Counted from the stretch's first letter, positions 1 through 6,525 are shown. The stretch is DNA of 7,467 nt from an uncultured Methanomassiliicoccaceae archaeon (GCA_945492685.1 CALYUZ010000035.1:1-7467); one strand, 5' to 3'. Notes: generated from the letters alone by a model not told the origin. Made by a program: numbers and translations.

Positions 1-488
1 TCATCGAGAAGCTCGACAAGATCGCCGGAGAGAACGGTGTCGGAAGGATCGACCATGTGGAGGACCGTCTCGTCGGAATCAAGAGCCGCGAGACCTACGA
101 GTGTCCCGCAGCCGTCACCCTGATCAAGGCCCACCAGGCCCTCGAGGCCATGACCCTGTCCAGGGATGTCATCGAGTTCAAGAGGACCATCGAGCAGAAG
201 TACAGCCAGATGGTCTACGACGGACTCTGGTACAGCGGAATCCGCGAGCCCCTCTGCGCATTCATCGACTCCACCCAGGAATACGTCACCGGTACCGTGA
301 GGGTCAAGCTCTTCAAGGGCAACGCCACCGTCGTCGGAAGGAAGTCACCCTACTCCCTGTACGACACCGGACTCAGCACCTATGCCGAGGGAGACGTCTT
401 CGACCACAACTCCGCTACCGGATTCATCTATGTCTGGGGACTCCCCGGCAGGACCGCAGCGAAGGCCCACGCCGTCAAGAAGAAGTGA
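1..488 (+). CDS. argG: Argininosuccinate synthase, C-terminal part (5' end outside window)
   Basis: Cytosolic enzyme that joins citrulline and aspartate using ATP to form argininosuccinate, the penultimate step of arginine synthesis. The reading frame is already open at position 3 and ends at TGA 486-488, giving about 162 residues; family members have about 400, so roughly the last 40% is present. The stretch [20 protein letters not shown], encoded at about 39-98, is the family's conserved C-terminal substrate-binding block ([16 protein letters not shown] type). Further on, residues around [10 protein letters not shown] (about 210-239) and the ending with [15 protein letters not shown] are also typical. 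The GTG at 57 is an internal valine, not a start. The stop codon overlaps the argH GTG start (GTGA at 485-488), so the two genes are an argGH operon with coupled translation. Identification is by recognition of conserved motifs. Confidence 0.97.
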   Translation, partial: IEKLDKIAGENGVGRIDHVEDRLVGIKSRETYECPAAVTLIKAHQALEAMTLSRDVIEFKRTIEQKYSQMVYDGLWYSGIREPLCAFIDSTQEYVTGTVRVKLFKGNATVVGRKSPYSLYDTGLSTYAEGDVFDHNSATGFIYVWGLPGRTAAKAHAVKKK

Positions 489-1939
489 TATCCTTGCAGC
501 AGGCACTCTGGTCGGGAAGGTTCGCAGTCGGAATGGACGACTCAACGCTCGCCTTCACATCCTCCCTGGATGTGGATTCCCACCTGGCGTTCTACGACGT
601 CATGGGATCCCTAGCCCATGTGAGGATGCTGAAGAAGTGCGGCATCATCCCCGCGGAGGATGCGGACAGCATCATCGCGGGACTGAAGGTCATCCTCGAC
701 GAGGTCAGAAAGGGCGAGTTCGAGCTGGACTACTCCCAGGAGGACATCCACACCAATGTGGAGTTCACACTGACCAGCAGGATCGGCCCGGCCGGAGGAA
801 AACTCCACACCGGAAGGAGCAGGAACGACCAGGTGGCCACCGACTTCAGGATGTACCTCAGGGACGACGCCCTGAAGGCCGCCGAGGCCGTCAACCAGCT
901 GATGATGAGCCTCGTGAAGGTAGCAGAGGACAACGGCGACACCGTGATGCCGGGGTTCACCCACATGCAGCACGCCCAGCCCGTGACCCTCGCCCAGCAC
1001 ATGATGGCCCATGCGTTCAAGTTCTCCAGGGATGCCGATAGGTTCCTCGACGCATTCAGGAGAATGGACAAATGTCCTCTGGGAGCGGCCGCCCTCGCCG
1101 GGACCACGTACCCCATCGACAGGCACATGACCGCACAGGCCCTCGGATTCAGGGAGCCCACCGAGAACTCGATGGATTCCGTCTCCGACAGGGACTTCGT
1201 CACCGAACTGGCGTACTGCGCGGCACAGACCGCGATCCACCTCTCCTCCCTCTGCGAGGAGCTGGTCCTCTGGTCCTCCCAGGAGTTCGGATTCGTGGAG
1301 ATGGACGACAGGTACACCACCGGATCCTCCATCATGCCTCAGAAGAAGAACCCGGACATCGCCGAGCTCGTCAGGGGGAAGACCGGATCCGTCATCGGTT
1401 CCCTGATGACCATGATCACGATGACCAAAGGACTCCCTCTGACATACAACCGCGACCTTCAGGAGGACAAGCGCCCTGTCATGGAGAGCATGGAGACCGT
1501 CATCTCGTGCTGCACGATCATGTCCAAGGTCATAGCCACATCCGCGTTCCGCAAGGAGAGGATGTTGGAGGTCACCAGCAGGGGACAGATCAACGCCACC
1601 GACCTTGCGGACTATCTGGTCACCAAGGGAGTTCCCTTCCGCGAGGCTCACGGAATCGTCGGAGCCGCGGTGAGGCACAGCATTGAATCCGGAAGGAACC
1701 TGGAGGACATGACCCTCGACGAGCTCAGGGAGTTCTCCGACAGGATCGAGGATGATGTCTACGACATACTCCCCGTGGTGAGGTGCGTGGAGAGGAGGAA
1801 CTCCTACGGGGGAACATCCTCTGCATCCACCGACGTGCAGATCTCCAAGGCCATAGAGCAGATCATGCTCAGGGACGAGGTCATCCGTCAGGAGACACAG
1901 CTCATCGAGAACTGCTGGAAACAGCTGGCCGAGGAGTGA
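485..1939 (+). CDS. argH: Argininosuccinate lyase
   Basis: Splits argininosuccinate into arginine and fumarate, the last step of arginine synthesis; acts in the cytosol as a homotetramer in the fumarase/aspartase superfamily. Counting from GTG 485 the protein has 484 residues, near the family's usual 450-480. The start region reads QQALWSGRF, matching the typical LWGGRF opening. HTGRSRND lies at 108-115, THMQHAQP at 159-166 (H160 is the conserved superfamily histidine), and the signature loop [11 protein letters not shown] at 280-290 carries the catalytic serine pair. All key motifs are intact. Start choice: GTG 485 overlaps the argG stop by four bases; TTG 494 is the alternative and has GTGAT (485-489), a match to the archaeal anti-Shine-Dalgarno, just upstream. 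The frame is open far upstream into argG, but that extension has no family similarity and overlaps real coding sequence. Co-transcribed with argG; ends at TGA 1937-1939. Confidence 0.97.
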   Translation: MISLQQALWSGRFAVGMDDSTLAFTSSLDVDSHLAFYDVMGSLAHVRMLKKCGIIPAEDADSIIAGLKVILDEVRKGEFELDYSQEDIHTNVEFTLTSRIGPAGGKLHTGRSRNDQVATDFRMYLRDDALKAAEAVNQLMMSLVKVAEDNGDTVMPGFTHMQHAQPVTLAQHMMAHAFKFSRDADRFLDAFRRMDKCPLGAAALAGTTYPIDRHMTAQALGFREPTENSMDSVSDRDFVTELAYCAAQTAIHLSSLCEELVLWSSQEFGFVEMDDRYTTGSSIMPQKKNPDIAELVRGKTGSVIGSLMTMITMTKGLPLTYNRDLQEDKRPVMESMETVISCCTIMSKVIATSAFRKERMLEVTSRGQINATDLADYLVTKGVPFREAHGIVGAAVRHSIESGRNLEDMTLDELREFSDRIEDDVYDILPVVRCVERRNSYGGTSSASTDVQISKAIEQIMLRDEVIRQETQLIENCWKQLAEE

Positions 1940-1956
1940 TCCCGGCCTCTCAAACA

Positions 1957-1976
1957 CCCTTTTAACACCTTTTACC
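1957..1976 (+). terminator. Oligo-T terminator after argGH
   Basis: Eighteen bases after the argH stop there are two T4 runs (1960-1963 and 1970-1973), each preceded by ACACC and forming a short direct repeat. There is no strong hairpin. Archaeal RNA polymerase commonly terminates at such T-tracts, so this is a reasonable end for the argGH transcript. The call rests on position and composition only. Confidence 0.4.
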
Positions 1977-2020
1977 GAATCATAACATACGGCGCACAAA
2001 CTTCGGAAATCCTTCACAAA

Positions 2021-2063
2021 TCCTATTTTATCCTCCATCGCCATATATCCATAGCGGGATTGA
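2021..2063 (+). promoter_or_regulatory. Probable promoter of the EamA transporter gene
   Basis: Two AT-rich TATA-like elements lie in otherwise GC-rich DNA: TATTTTAT at 2024-2031 and ATATAT at 2043-2048. The first would place transcription start near 2054, about ten bases before ATG 2064. The second would place it near 2072, which would favour the ATG at 2082. I cannot decide between them. Confidence 0.4.
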
Positions 2064-3011
2064 ATGGAACAGGACACCCGCATGAAAGTTCTCAAGGCCA
2101 CCGGACTGGCGATAGCCGCCGCTGCGCTATATGCCTTAAGCACACCGTTCTCGAAGATACTCCTCGACGGCGTTTCTCCGACGATGATGGCATCCCTGCT
2201 GTACCTTGGTGCAGGGATCGGGCTACTCCTGGTGACATGTGCAGGGAGGGCGATCGGCCATCACAGCCACGAAGCCCCCTTGGACCGTTCGGACCTCCCG
2301 TACACCATGGCCATGATAGTCCTGGACATCGCCGCGCCGATCCTCCTGATGACCGGATTGACCATGACGTCATCCGCGACGACATCCCTGCTTAACAACT
2401 TCGAGATAGTCGCCACCACCGTGATCGCACTCATGGTCTTCAGGGAGAACGTGTCGAAGACCCTTTGGACCGCCATACTCCTCGTCACTGTCTCCAGCAT
2501 ACTGCTGTCCGTGGACGATATCTCCGGATTCGTGCTGTCTCCAGGAGCCCTCCTGGTCCTCGGAGCATGCTTCTGCTGGGGAATAGAGAACAACTGCACC
2601 AGAAAGCTCTCAGAGAAGGACCCCATACAGATCACCACGGTCAAGGGGATCTTCTCCGGACTGGGTTCTATGATCGTCGCCCTGTATCTCGGCAACCCCA
2701 TCCCCGGGATCGCCCTGATATGCATCACTCTGGTCCTGGGATTCCTGTCCTACGGACTGAGCATATCGTCATACATTCGTGCACAGAGGGACCTCGGAGC
2801 ATCGAGGGTGAGCGCATACTACTCACTCGCACCCTTCATCGGTGTGGCGATAGCCTTCGTGCTGTTCAAGGAATCCCTCGGATGGTCGTTCTGGATCGCA
2901 TTGATGCTCATGATCGCTGGAACCGCGCTTGTGACCATGGATGCGCTGAAGGCCGATGACACCGTCCATGATAATGACAGGAAGGATGGGGCCGAGGCCG
3001 AACCGGAATGA
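2064..3011 (+). CDS. EamA/DMT-family membrane transporter, substrate unknown
   Basis: Inner-membrane protein of the drug/metabolite transporter superfamily, which moves small metabolites such as amino acids. The 315 residues show about ten hydrophobic helices in two EamA repeats (roughly 12-150 and 157-295). Family hallmarks are the end of the first repeat, with a run of small and hydrophobic residues then ALMVFRENVS near 121-131, and the end of the second, IAFVLFKESLGW followed by a helix ending in GTALVTM. The tail after that helix is highly charged and probably cytoplasmic. Start: ATG 2064 gives the longest product. ATG 2082 (MKVLKATG, 309 residues) has AGGA at 2071-2074 seven bases upstream and may be the true start. 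It follows the argGH operon after a 124-base gap with its own promoter-like elements, so a shared function with arginine is not shown. The substrate cannot be predicted from sequence. Confidence 0.9.
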   Translation: MEQDTRMKVLKATGLAIAAAALYALSTPFSKILLDGVSPTMMASLLYLGAGIGLLLVTCAGRAIGHHSHEAPLDRSDLPYTMAMIVLDIAAPILLMTGLTMTSSATTSLLNNFEIVATTVIALMVFRENVSKTLWTAILLVTVSSILLSVDDISGFVLSPGALLVLGACFCWGIENNCTRKLSEKDPIQITTVKGIFSGLGSMIVALYLGNPIPGIALICITLVLGFLSYGLSISSYIRAQRDLGASRVSAYYSLAPFIGVAIAFVLFKESLGWSFWIALMLMIAGTALVTMDALKADDTVHDNDRKDGAEAEPE

Positions 3012-3023
3012 GATGAACAGAAG

Positions 3024-3037
3024 ACCCGTTGACGGGT
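3024..3037. terminator. Short hairpin after the EamA gene
   Basis: ACCCG (3024-3028), loop TTGA, CGGGT (3033-3037) form a five-pair hairpin 12 bases after the EamA stop. No T-tract follows on the plus strand, so its role as a terminator is weak; it may act together with the hairpin at 3050-3065. Confidence 0.3.
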
Positions 3038-3045
3038 GAAATGGG

Positions 3046-3065
3046 AAAAGACACCCGGAGGTGTC
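3046..3065 (-). terminator. Intrinsic-type terminator of the 121-residue gene
   Basis: GACACC (3050-3055), loop CGGA, GGTGTC (3060-3065) form a six-pair stem. Read on the minus strand the stem is followed at once by TTTT then CCC (3043-3049), the layout of a hairpin plus U-run terminator. It sits 20 bases past the stop of the minus-strand gene at 3086-3451, and also closes the convergent EamA gene region. Confidence 0.6.
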
Positions 3066-3085
3066 GTGAAAGGAGACTGAAGGGA

Positions 3086-3451
3086 TCAGTCGAAATCAGT
3101 GCGGTCGTTCTGCCTGACCTCGAACTTGATGCCGGCGGCAGTCAGCATGGTGCTGATGTTGTCGGCGATCTTGGACAGGTCCGTGCTCTTGGAGTAGGTC
3201 TTGATGTAGAACTCCTTGGCATCGGTGGGGAAGACGAGTCTGATCTTTCCCTTCCTGTTGTATCCCTCGGGCTTCCTGTCGCGCTCCAGGTCGATCATGT
3301 TGAGCTCGATGAACATCTGAAGGATCTCCTCCTCTTCGGGCATCTGGTCGATCTCCTCCAGGAACATCTTGAGGATGTCGGGGAACACGGGGGCCAGATC
3401 CTTGTAGCTGGATTTGCCTTTGAGAACGAAATGAGTGCTGAAGACCTTCAT
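3086..3451 (-). CDS. Hypothetical protein, 121 residues, unknown function
   Basis: I do not recognise this protein. It is soluble-looking, with no signal peptide or membrane helix and no cysteine or obvious metal-binding motif. It opens with a likely beta strand (KVFSTHFVLKG), then amphipathic helices (about 15-52) containing the acidic run PEEEEI at 38-43. A strand near GKIRLVFPTDAKEFYIKTY (about 67-85) and a helix (about 90-107) follow, then a basic-acidic tail. The alternating pattern suggests a small alpha/beta fold, which is inference. Evidence that it is real: a good TATA element 23-33 bases upstream of ATG 3451, a hairpin/T-run terminator after its TGA, codon use like its neighbours, and no better frame on the other strand. 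No Shine-Dalgarno is seen, and the TATA spacing predicts a leaderless or nearly leaderless mRNA. It is divergent from the broken gene at 3512-3862. Confidence 0.8.
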   Translation of the reverse strand: MKVFSTHFVLKGKSSYKDLAPVFPDILKMFLEEIDQMPEEEEILQMFIELNMIDLERDRKPEGYNRKGKIRLVFPTDAKEFYIKTYSKSTDLSKIADNISTMLTAAGIKFEVRQNDRTDFD

Positions 3452-3473
3452 CGGACAGACCCTAAACTGCGGT

Positions 3474-3484
3474 CCAATATAAGG
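3474..3484. promoter_or_regulatory. Shared divergent TATA element (121-residue gene and broken gene)
   Basis: The 11 bases CCAATATAAGG read as CCTTATATTGG on the other strand, so one near-symmetric element can serve both directions. Its centre (3479) is 28 bases from the ATG at 3451 on the minus strand and 33 bases from the ATG at 3512 on the plus strand, both at archaeal TATA distances for leaderless or short-leader transcripts. Confidence 0.5.
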
Positions 3485-3485
3485 A

Positions 3486-3521
3486 TATCGAGCCCTCTGG
3501 ATGTAATACCAATGCTCGATA
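3486..3521. repeat. 8-bp perfect inverted repeat spanning a start codon
   Basis: TATCGAGC at 3486-3493 and GCTCGATA at 3514-3521 are perfect complements separated by 20 bases. The repeat directly abuts the shared TATA element and encloses ATG 3512. It could be a regulator binding site or an mRNA hairpin hiding the start. No regulator is identified, and a chance origin is possible. Confidence 0.4.
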
Positions 3522-3862
3522 CCATGTCGGGATCACTTCGTAATTATTTGGAAACTGTTCAGAGAGTTCAAAGACCTCTATTCGGAGATGGATTGGTCCA
3601 CCATTGAGAACGAAGGTGATCTGACCGAGGTGTCCATGACAGTCGTGGAAAATGCACTGTAGGAGGGATTCTCAGATTATATCGTGGACAACATGGCGGA
3701 ATACTCCATGACATGGGCACGTGAGAATGGACTCTTCTCCAGTGAGGAACCCGTACCATCCGGAGGAATAGAAGATTTCATGGAATACCTGATAAAAACA
3801 ACGTGGACATGGATGACCCCGAGGCCGTCAAAAAGGCCTTCGGAGCTTTCACCGTACAATGA
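3512..3862 (+). pseudogene. Broken small gene: two A-run frameshifts and one in-frame amber codon
   Basis: No single frame is open across this stretch, but one protein can be traced through it. ATG 3512 opens MLDTMSGSLRNYLE. Dropping one A from the AAA run at 3552-3554 joins this to LFREFKDLYSEMDWSTIENE in another frame. That frame meets TAG at 3660-3662, then continues EGFSDYIVDNMAEYSMTWAR and on to EDFMEYLI. Adding one A to the A5 run at 3794-3798 then gives KNNVDMDDPEAVKKAFGAF and the stop TGA 3860-3862. The start and stop frames agree, so the length is 117 codons including the stop. A TATA element precedes it and hairpins follow it, as expected of a former gene. The product would be acidic and largely helical; I do not recognise the family. 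It may be a decayed gene, a gene with assembly errors in A-runs, or partly both. In this lineage TAG could also be pyrrolysine. Confidence 0.6.
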
Positions 3863-3890
3863 GGATATGGGATGGGGCATATCCCCTCCC
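3863..3890 (+). terminator. Alternative hairpins just after the broken gene
   Basis: Two overlapping hairpins begin directly after the TGA at 3860-3862. One pairs GGATATG (3863-3869) with CATATCC (3878-3884), seven pairs. The other pairs GGGA/GGGG (3869-3877, one T bulged) with CCCCTCCC (3883-3890). A pyrimidine-rich stretch follows to 3903. Position suggests the terminator of the former gene; the two folds exclude each other. Confidence 0.5.
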
Positions 3891-3943
3891 AAACCTCCTT
3901 TCCCACGTAGAATATTGTCTGGATGCTGGTTTTCAATACCACC

Positions 3944-3975
3944 AATTATAAAGAAAGGTACCATTGGGTGCCTTG
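3944..3975 (+). promoter_or_regulatory. thiDN promoter (TATA box)
   Basis: AATTATAAAG at 3944-3953 is the strongest TATA match here, preceded by CCACC as a possible BRE. Its centre lies about 27 bases before ATG 3976, which predicts transcription starting at or next to the start codon. A leaderless thiDN mRNA would rule out the TTG at 3964. I see no riboswitch upstream. Confidence 0.6.
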
Positions 3976-5265
3976 ATGAGATCAGCTCTTACAGTGGCTG
4001 GATCGGACTCCATAGGAGGCGCCGGCGTTCAGGCCGACGTCAAGGCCATGGCCGTGGTCGGAGTCCACGCCACATCAGTGATAACAGCCGTCACCGCCCA
4101 GAACACGCAGGGCGTGGACGACATCTTCCCCATGCCTGAGGAGTTCATCCAGGCGCAGCTCGAGTCGGTGCTGAGGGACTGCGACGTCAAAGCGGTCAAA
4201 ACCGGCATGCTATACAGCGCGGACATCGTGGAGACGGTGGCCGACATCCTGGAGGACCATGAGATGCCCCTGATCGTCGACCCCGTGATGGTGTCCGGAA
4301 CAGGCGATGCACTCTCCCAGAAGGAGCTCGTATCGGCCATGAGGAAGAAACTGCTTCCGATATGCGAACTCGTGACACCCAACAAGCACGAGGCGGAGGT
4401 CCTGTCCAAGATGAAGATCAACACCAAGGACGACCTCACACTCGCCTGCGAACTCATCGGGAAACAAGGATCGTCCGTCCTCATGAAGGGTGGACACTTC
4501 AACACCCCCACGGTGGTGGACTACCTGTACCTGTCATCTGAGTTCACCAAGCTCGAGTATCCCCGTCTGAAGAAAGCCGGACACGGCAGCGGATGTGTCC
4601 TGTCATCGTTCATCACCGCCAACATGGCGAAGGGATTGGACATCGTGAACGCCGTCATGAAGTCCAGAGACCTGATCCAGGAATCCATCGCATCCCAGTA
4701 CTCCATCGGGAAGGGAGACCAGGTCGTCAATCCCATGGTCAAGATGAAGGGCGAGACTGACAAGTTCAAGGTCCTGGACGCGGTGGATGCCGCAGCCGCG
4801 AAGATCATGGACGTCGTCCCGGACGAGTTCGTCCCCAAGAAGGGAATGAACATAGCCCTCGCATTGAAGGATGCCGCCGGACCTGAAGAGATCGCCGCGA
4901 TCGACAGGAGACTGTTCGTCCACAACGGCATGATCCGCAAGGGCGGACCCGCCAAGTTCGGAGCTGCGGAGCACCTGTCATACGTCCTCCTGGGAGTGAT
5001 GAAACATGACCCCAAGACCAGATGCATCATGAGCATTGCATACAGCGACGATGTCATGAGCGTCATGGAGGAGGTCGGGATGAACGCCGTGTCCGTGGAG
5101 ATGGGCAAGGACAAGATCCTGGAAGCCACCGAGACCGCGATCAACAAATGCAACGGCAAGATCCCCGATGCCATCGTGGACAAGGGTTCCAAGAAGGACA
5201 GGATAATAAGGATCCTGGCCAGGGATACCGACGAGATGCTCTCCAAACTGGAAGAGATCCTCTAA
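3976..5265 (+). CDS. thiDN: Bifunctional ThiD-ThiN: HMP/HMP-P kinase fused to thiamine phosphate synthase
   Basis: Cytosolic thiamine-synthesis enzyme of 429 residues. The N-terminal ThiD half (about 1-250, ribokinase fold) phosphorylates hydroxymethylpyrimidine twice. It shows the substrate-binding AGSDSIGGAGVQAD at 8-21, VDPVMVSGTGD at 101-111, VTPNKHEAE at 133-141 and the GSGC anion hole at 204-207, with C207 in the catalytic position. The C-terminal ThiN half (about 262-429) is the archaeal replacement for ThiE and joins HMP-PP to thiazole phosphate. R312 and H333 (in FGAAEH) are 21 residues apart; I recall the essential Arg320/His341 of a Pyrobaculum ThiN having the same spacing, which suggests an active domain. 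ThiN domains also occur as thiamine-phosphate sensors (ThiR), but those carry a DNA-binding domain, absent here. Start: ATG 3976 chosen from TATA spacing; in-frame TTG 3964 would add four residues. Ends at TAA 5263-5265. Stands alone. Confidence 0.94.
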   Translation: MRSALTVAGSDSIGGAGVQADVKAMAVVGVHATSVITAVTAQNTQGVDDIFPMPEEFIQAQLESVLRDCDVKAVKTGMLYSADIVETVADILEDHEMPLIVDPVMVSGTGDALSQKELVSAMRKKLLPICELVTPNKHEAEVLSKMKINTKDDLTLACELIGKQGSSVLMKGGHFNTPTVVDYLYLSSEFTKLEYPRLKKAGHGSGCVLSSFITANMAKGLDIVNAVMKSRDLIQESIASQYSIGKGDQVVNPMVKMKGETDKFKVLDAVDAAAAKIMDVVPDEFVPKKGMNIALALKDAAGPEEIAAIDRRLFVHNGMIRKGGPAKFGAAEHLSYVLLGVMKHDPKTRCIMSIAYSDDVMSVMEEVGMNAVSVEMGKDKILEATETAINKCNGKIPDAIVDKGSKKDRIIRILARDTDEMLSKLEEIL

Positions 5266-5273
5266 TCACAAAC

Positions 5274-5297
5274 GGCCGTCCCCGCGACGGCCCTTTC
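5274..5297 (+). terminator. Hairpin terminator of thiDN
   Basis: GGCCGTC (5274-5280), loop CCCGC, GACGGCC (5286-5292) form a perfect seven-pair GC-rich stem eight bases after the thiDN stop, followed by CTTTC. This is a clear intrinsic-type terminator, although the T-run is short. Confidence 0.75.
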
Positions 5298-5472
5298 AAA
5301 CATCACTCAGAACTGCCTTTGAATGAACTTCATCCACAAGATACGTAGTTAGGATACGGTCGGTCGATTGTTCTGAACCCAGATTATCTGATTCTGCCCC
5401 GGTTCGTTTTGAACCGACCATCGACAACCGAGACGGGTGAATCACACAATAGAGAGGAAACAAAGGAAAATG
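5298..5472. other. Gene-free convergent intergenic stretch
   Basis: Between the thiDN terminator and the FKBP terminator no frame looks coding and no TATA box is obvious on either strand. The only structure is the nested inverted-repeat cluster at 5357-5430, listed separately. The purine-rich run at about 5449-5482 supplies the U-run of the minus-strand terminator. Confidence 0.6.
5357..5430. other. Nested inverted repeats that can fold as a three-way junction
   Basis: Three compatible helices can be drawn by eye. The outer stem pairs CGGT (5357-5360) and GTCGAT (5363-5368) with ATCGAC (5420-5425) and ACCG (5427-5430), with a small internal bulge. A first inner hairpin is CAGA-TTA-TCTG (5380-5390). 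A second is CGGTTC-GTTTT-GAACCG (5400-5416). A competing pairing is GGTCGGT (5358-5364) with ACCGACC (5413-5419). It is 74 bases long but lacks tRNA features. Whether it is an RNA gene, a recombination remnant or a chance fold is unknown. Confidence 0.35.
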
Positions 5473-5473
5473 G

Positions 5474-5507
5474 AAAAATGGGTTTCCCGGGCCGTCATGA
5501 CCCGGGA
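5474..5507 (-). terminator. Hairpin terminator of the FKBP gene
   Basis: TCCCGGG (5485-5491) and CCCGGGA (5501-5507) form a seven-pair stem around a nine-base loop, 14 bases past the FKBP stop. On the minus strand it is followed by AACCCA, a T5 run (5474-5478) and more T-rich sequence. This is a convincing intrinsic-type terminator. Confidence 0.7.
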
Positions 5508-5521
5508 GGTAATTTGACCGA

Positions 5522-6400
5522 TCAGTTGATGCTCTCGAGGACGATCTCGAAGTAGAGGTCGATGTTGTCCTTCTCGGAGGTCTTGTAGGTGAAGTCCCCG
5601 TTGGTGATGTTGGACACATACCAGGTCTCTGTTCCGAAGTCGATCTCGATCATCTGGATGTCGCCGTTGTTTCCAACGGAGGTGTACTTGTCGAAGACGT
5701 ACTCGAAGTGGATCTGGTCGTCGATGGATGTGACCTTGAACTCGACTGTTCCGTACTCGCTGTCCTCGTTTCCGATGTATCCGTAGGTCTCTCCGACCAC
5801 GGGCATGTTGTAGATGACAACATCGTTTCCTGCGAGTGTTGCAGTTGCCTCCCATCCGTAGACGGTGGTGAAGGTGACTGCGACTCCGGACACGGGTGTG
5901 ACGTCCTCATACAGGTTGGTGAATGCGGTCTTGGGCATCGTGACGCTCAGGTCCTCGTATCCACCGGTGATGGACTTGGTGTACTGGGGTCCGATGTAAC
6001 CCTCTCCAGCATCGATCTTGACCAGGATCTTGTCGCCGACCTTGTGGCCCACGACAGCCTCCTCGAATCCCTGGAGCATGGTTCCCTTACCGATGGTGAA
6101 GGTGAGGTTGCTGTACGATGTCTTGGTAAAACTGTTGGCCTTGGAGATGTCGTCATCGTTTCCGATGGAGCTGTAGCTCGTGTCGAAGACGACAGCGTAT
6201 TCCTCGCCGACGTACGCGTAGAAGGAACCGGTGTAGCTGACCTCGACCTCGTCCCCGTATGCTGCTTTCGTATTGTCTTTCTGTATGTAGTGGTCATTGA
6301 CGAATCCGCCCAGGATCGCAACCACTGCGACCATGAAGATGACCAAGCAGGCCGTGAATATCGGGTCCCTGCTTTTCTTGACTTTCTCTTCGCCAGTCAT
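5522..6400 (-). CDS. Membrane-anchored FKBP-type peptidyl-prolyl isomerase, archaeal long type
   Basis: Probable prolyl cis-trans isomerase and chaperone acting outside the cytoplasmic membrane. From ATG 6400 it has 292 residues. A basic N-terminus (KVKKSR) precedes one membrane helix at about 13-35; with no clear cleavage site it likely stays as an anchor. The FKBP domain starts near 47: VSYTG 54-58, VFDTS 71-75, FTIGKGTMLQGFEEAVVG 101-118, GYIGP 134-138. Residues about 150-210, with VTFTTVYGWEATAT, resemble the insert-in-flap chaperone domain of long archaeal FKBPs. The last 65 residues are an unusual extension with an echo of the first domain (see findings). The acidic, Tyr/Thr-rich body fits an exported protein. 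Start: the frame stays open to 6580, but the extra 60 residues are promoter DNA; ATG 6400 gives the normal positive-then-hydrophobic start. A TATA box about 52 bases upstream implies a short leader. Ends at TGA 5522-5524; single gene, divergent from the regulator gene. Confidence 0.9.
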   Translation of the reverse strand: MTGEEKVKKSRDPIFTACLVIFMVAVVAILGGFVNDHYIQKDNTKAAYGDEVEVSYTGSFYAYVGEEYAVVFDTSYSSIGNDDDISKANSFTKTSYSNLTFTIGKGTMLQGFEEAVVGHKVGDKILVKIDAGEGYIGPQYTKSITGGYEDLSVTMPKTAFTNLYEDVTPVSGVAVTFTTVYGWEATATLAGNDVVIYNMPVVGETYGYIGNEDSEYGTVEFKVTSIDDQIHFEYVFDKYTSVGNNGDIQMIEIDFGTETWYVSNITNGDFTYKTSEKDNIDLYFEIVLESIN

Positions 6401-6447
6401 TTTACCGACCGACGGATTGATAGTCCTTATGAAAGCCTTTCTCCGCG

Positions 6448-6456
6448 TAATATAAG
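6448..6456 (-). promoter_or_regulatory. TATA box of the FKBP gene
   Basis: On the minus strand the bases read CTTATATTA, preceded upstream by TTTCTTTT. The centre (6452) is about 52 bases from ATG 6400, so transcription should begin near 6425 with a leader of about 25 bases. CTTATATT also occurs in the promoter of the 121-residue gene (3476-3483). Confidence 0.55.
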
Positions 6457-6525
6457 AAAAGAAAGAGAAAAGGAGAACGGGCAAGCGAACGCCCATGTCC
6501 GCCCCTCCTGACGACAGGATTATCA

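Noticed and set aside
101..484. The argH frame stays open upstream to ATG 101
   Set aside because: This part overlaps argG, lacks family similarity and is Arg/His/Gln-rich shadow translation; argH begins at 485 or 494.
611..2143. A 510-codon open frame on the minus strand
   Set aside because: It is antisense to argH, a by-product of strong third-position G/C bias. The encoded text has no recognisable domain, while the plus strand is certainly argH.
3569..3683. Homology between the broken gene and the neighbouring 121-residue gene (both about 120 codons)
   Set aside because: Side-by-side reading shows no shared motif or spacing; the similar length appears coincidental.
3863..3975. A thiamine (TPP) riboswitch ahead of thiDN
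   Set aside because: The hairpins here lack the conserved CUGAGA core and lie upstream of a TATA box that predicts a leaderless transcript, so they would not be in the mRNA.
3684..4139. A 151-codon open frame running from the broken gene into thiDN
   Set aside because: After about 3795 it is in the wrong frame relative to the trace of the old gene, and from 3976 it overlaps thiDN out of frame. The long frame is an artefact of the missing A.
5357..5430. A tRNA gene, because the folded element is 74 bases long with a GGTTC hairpin
   Set aside because: There is no seven-pair acceptor stem, no D-arm pattern, no anticodon arm and no proper T-loop sequence; the GGTTC stem closes a five-base GTTTT loop.
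5708..6511. A 267-codon open frame on the plus strand
   Set aside because: Antisense to the FKBP gene, with a composition dominated by Val, Asp, Gly and Ser. It has no promoter or Shine-Dalgarno and runs into the divergent intergenic region.
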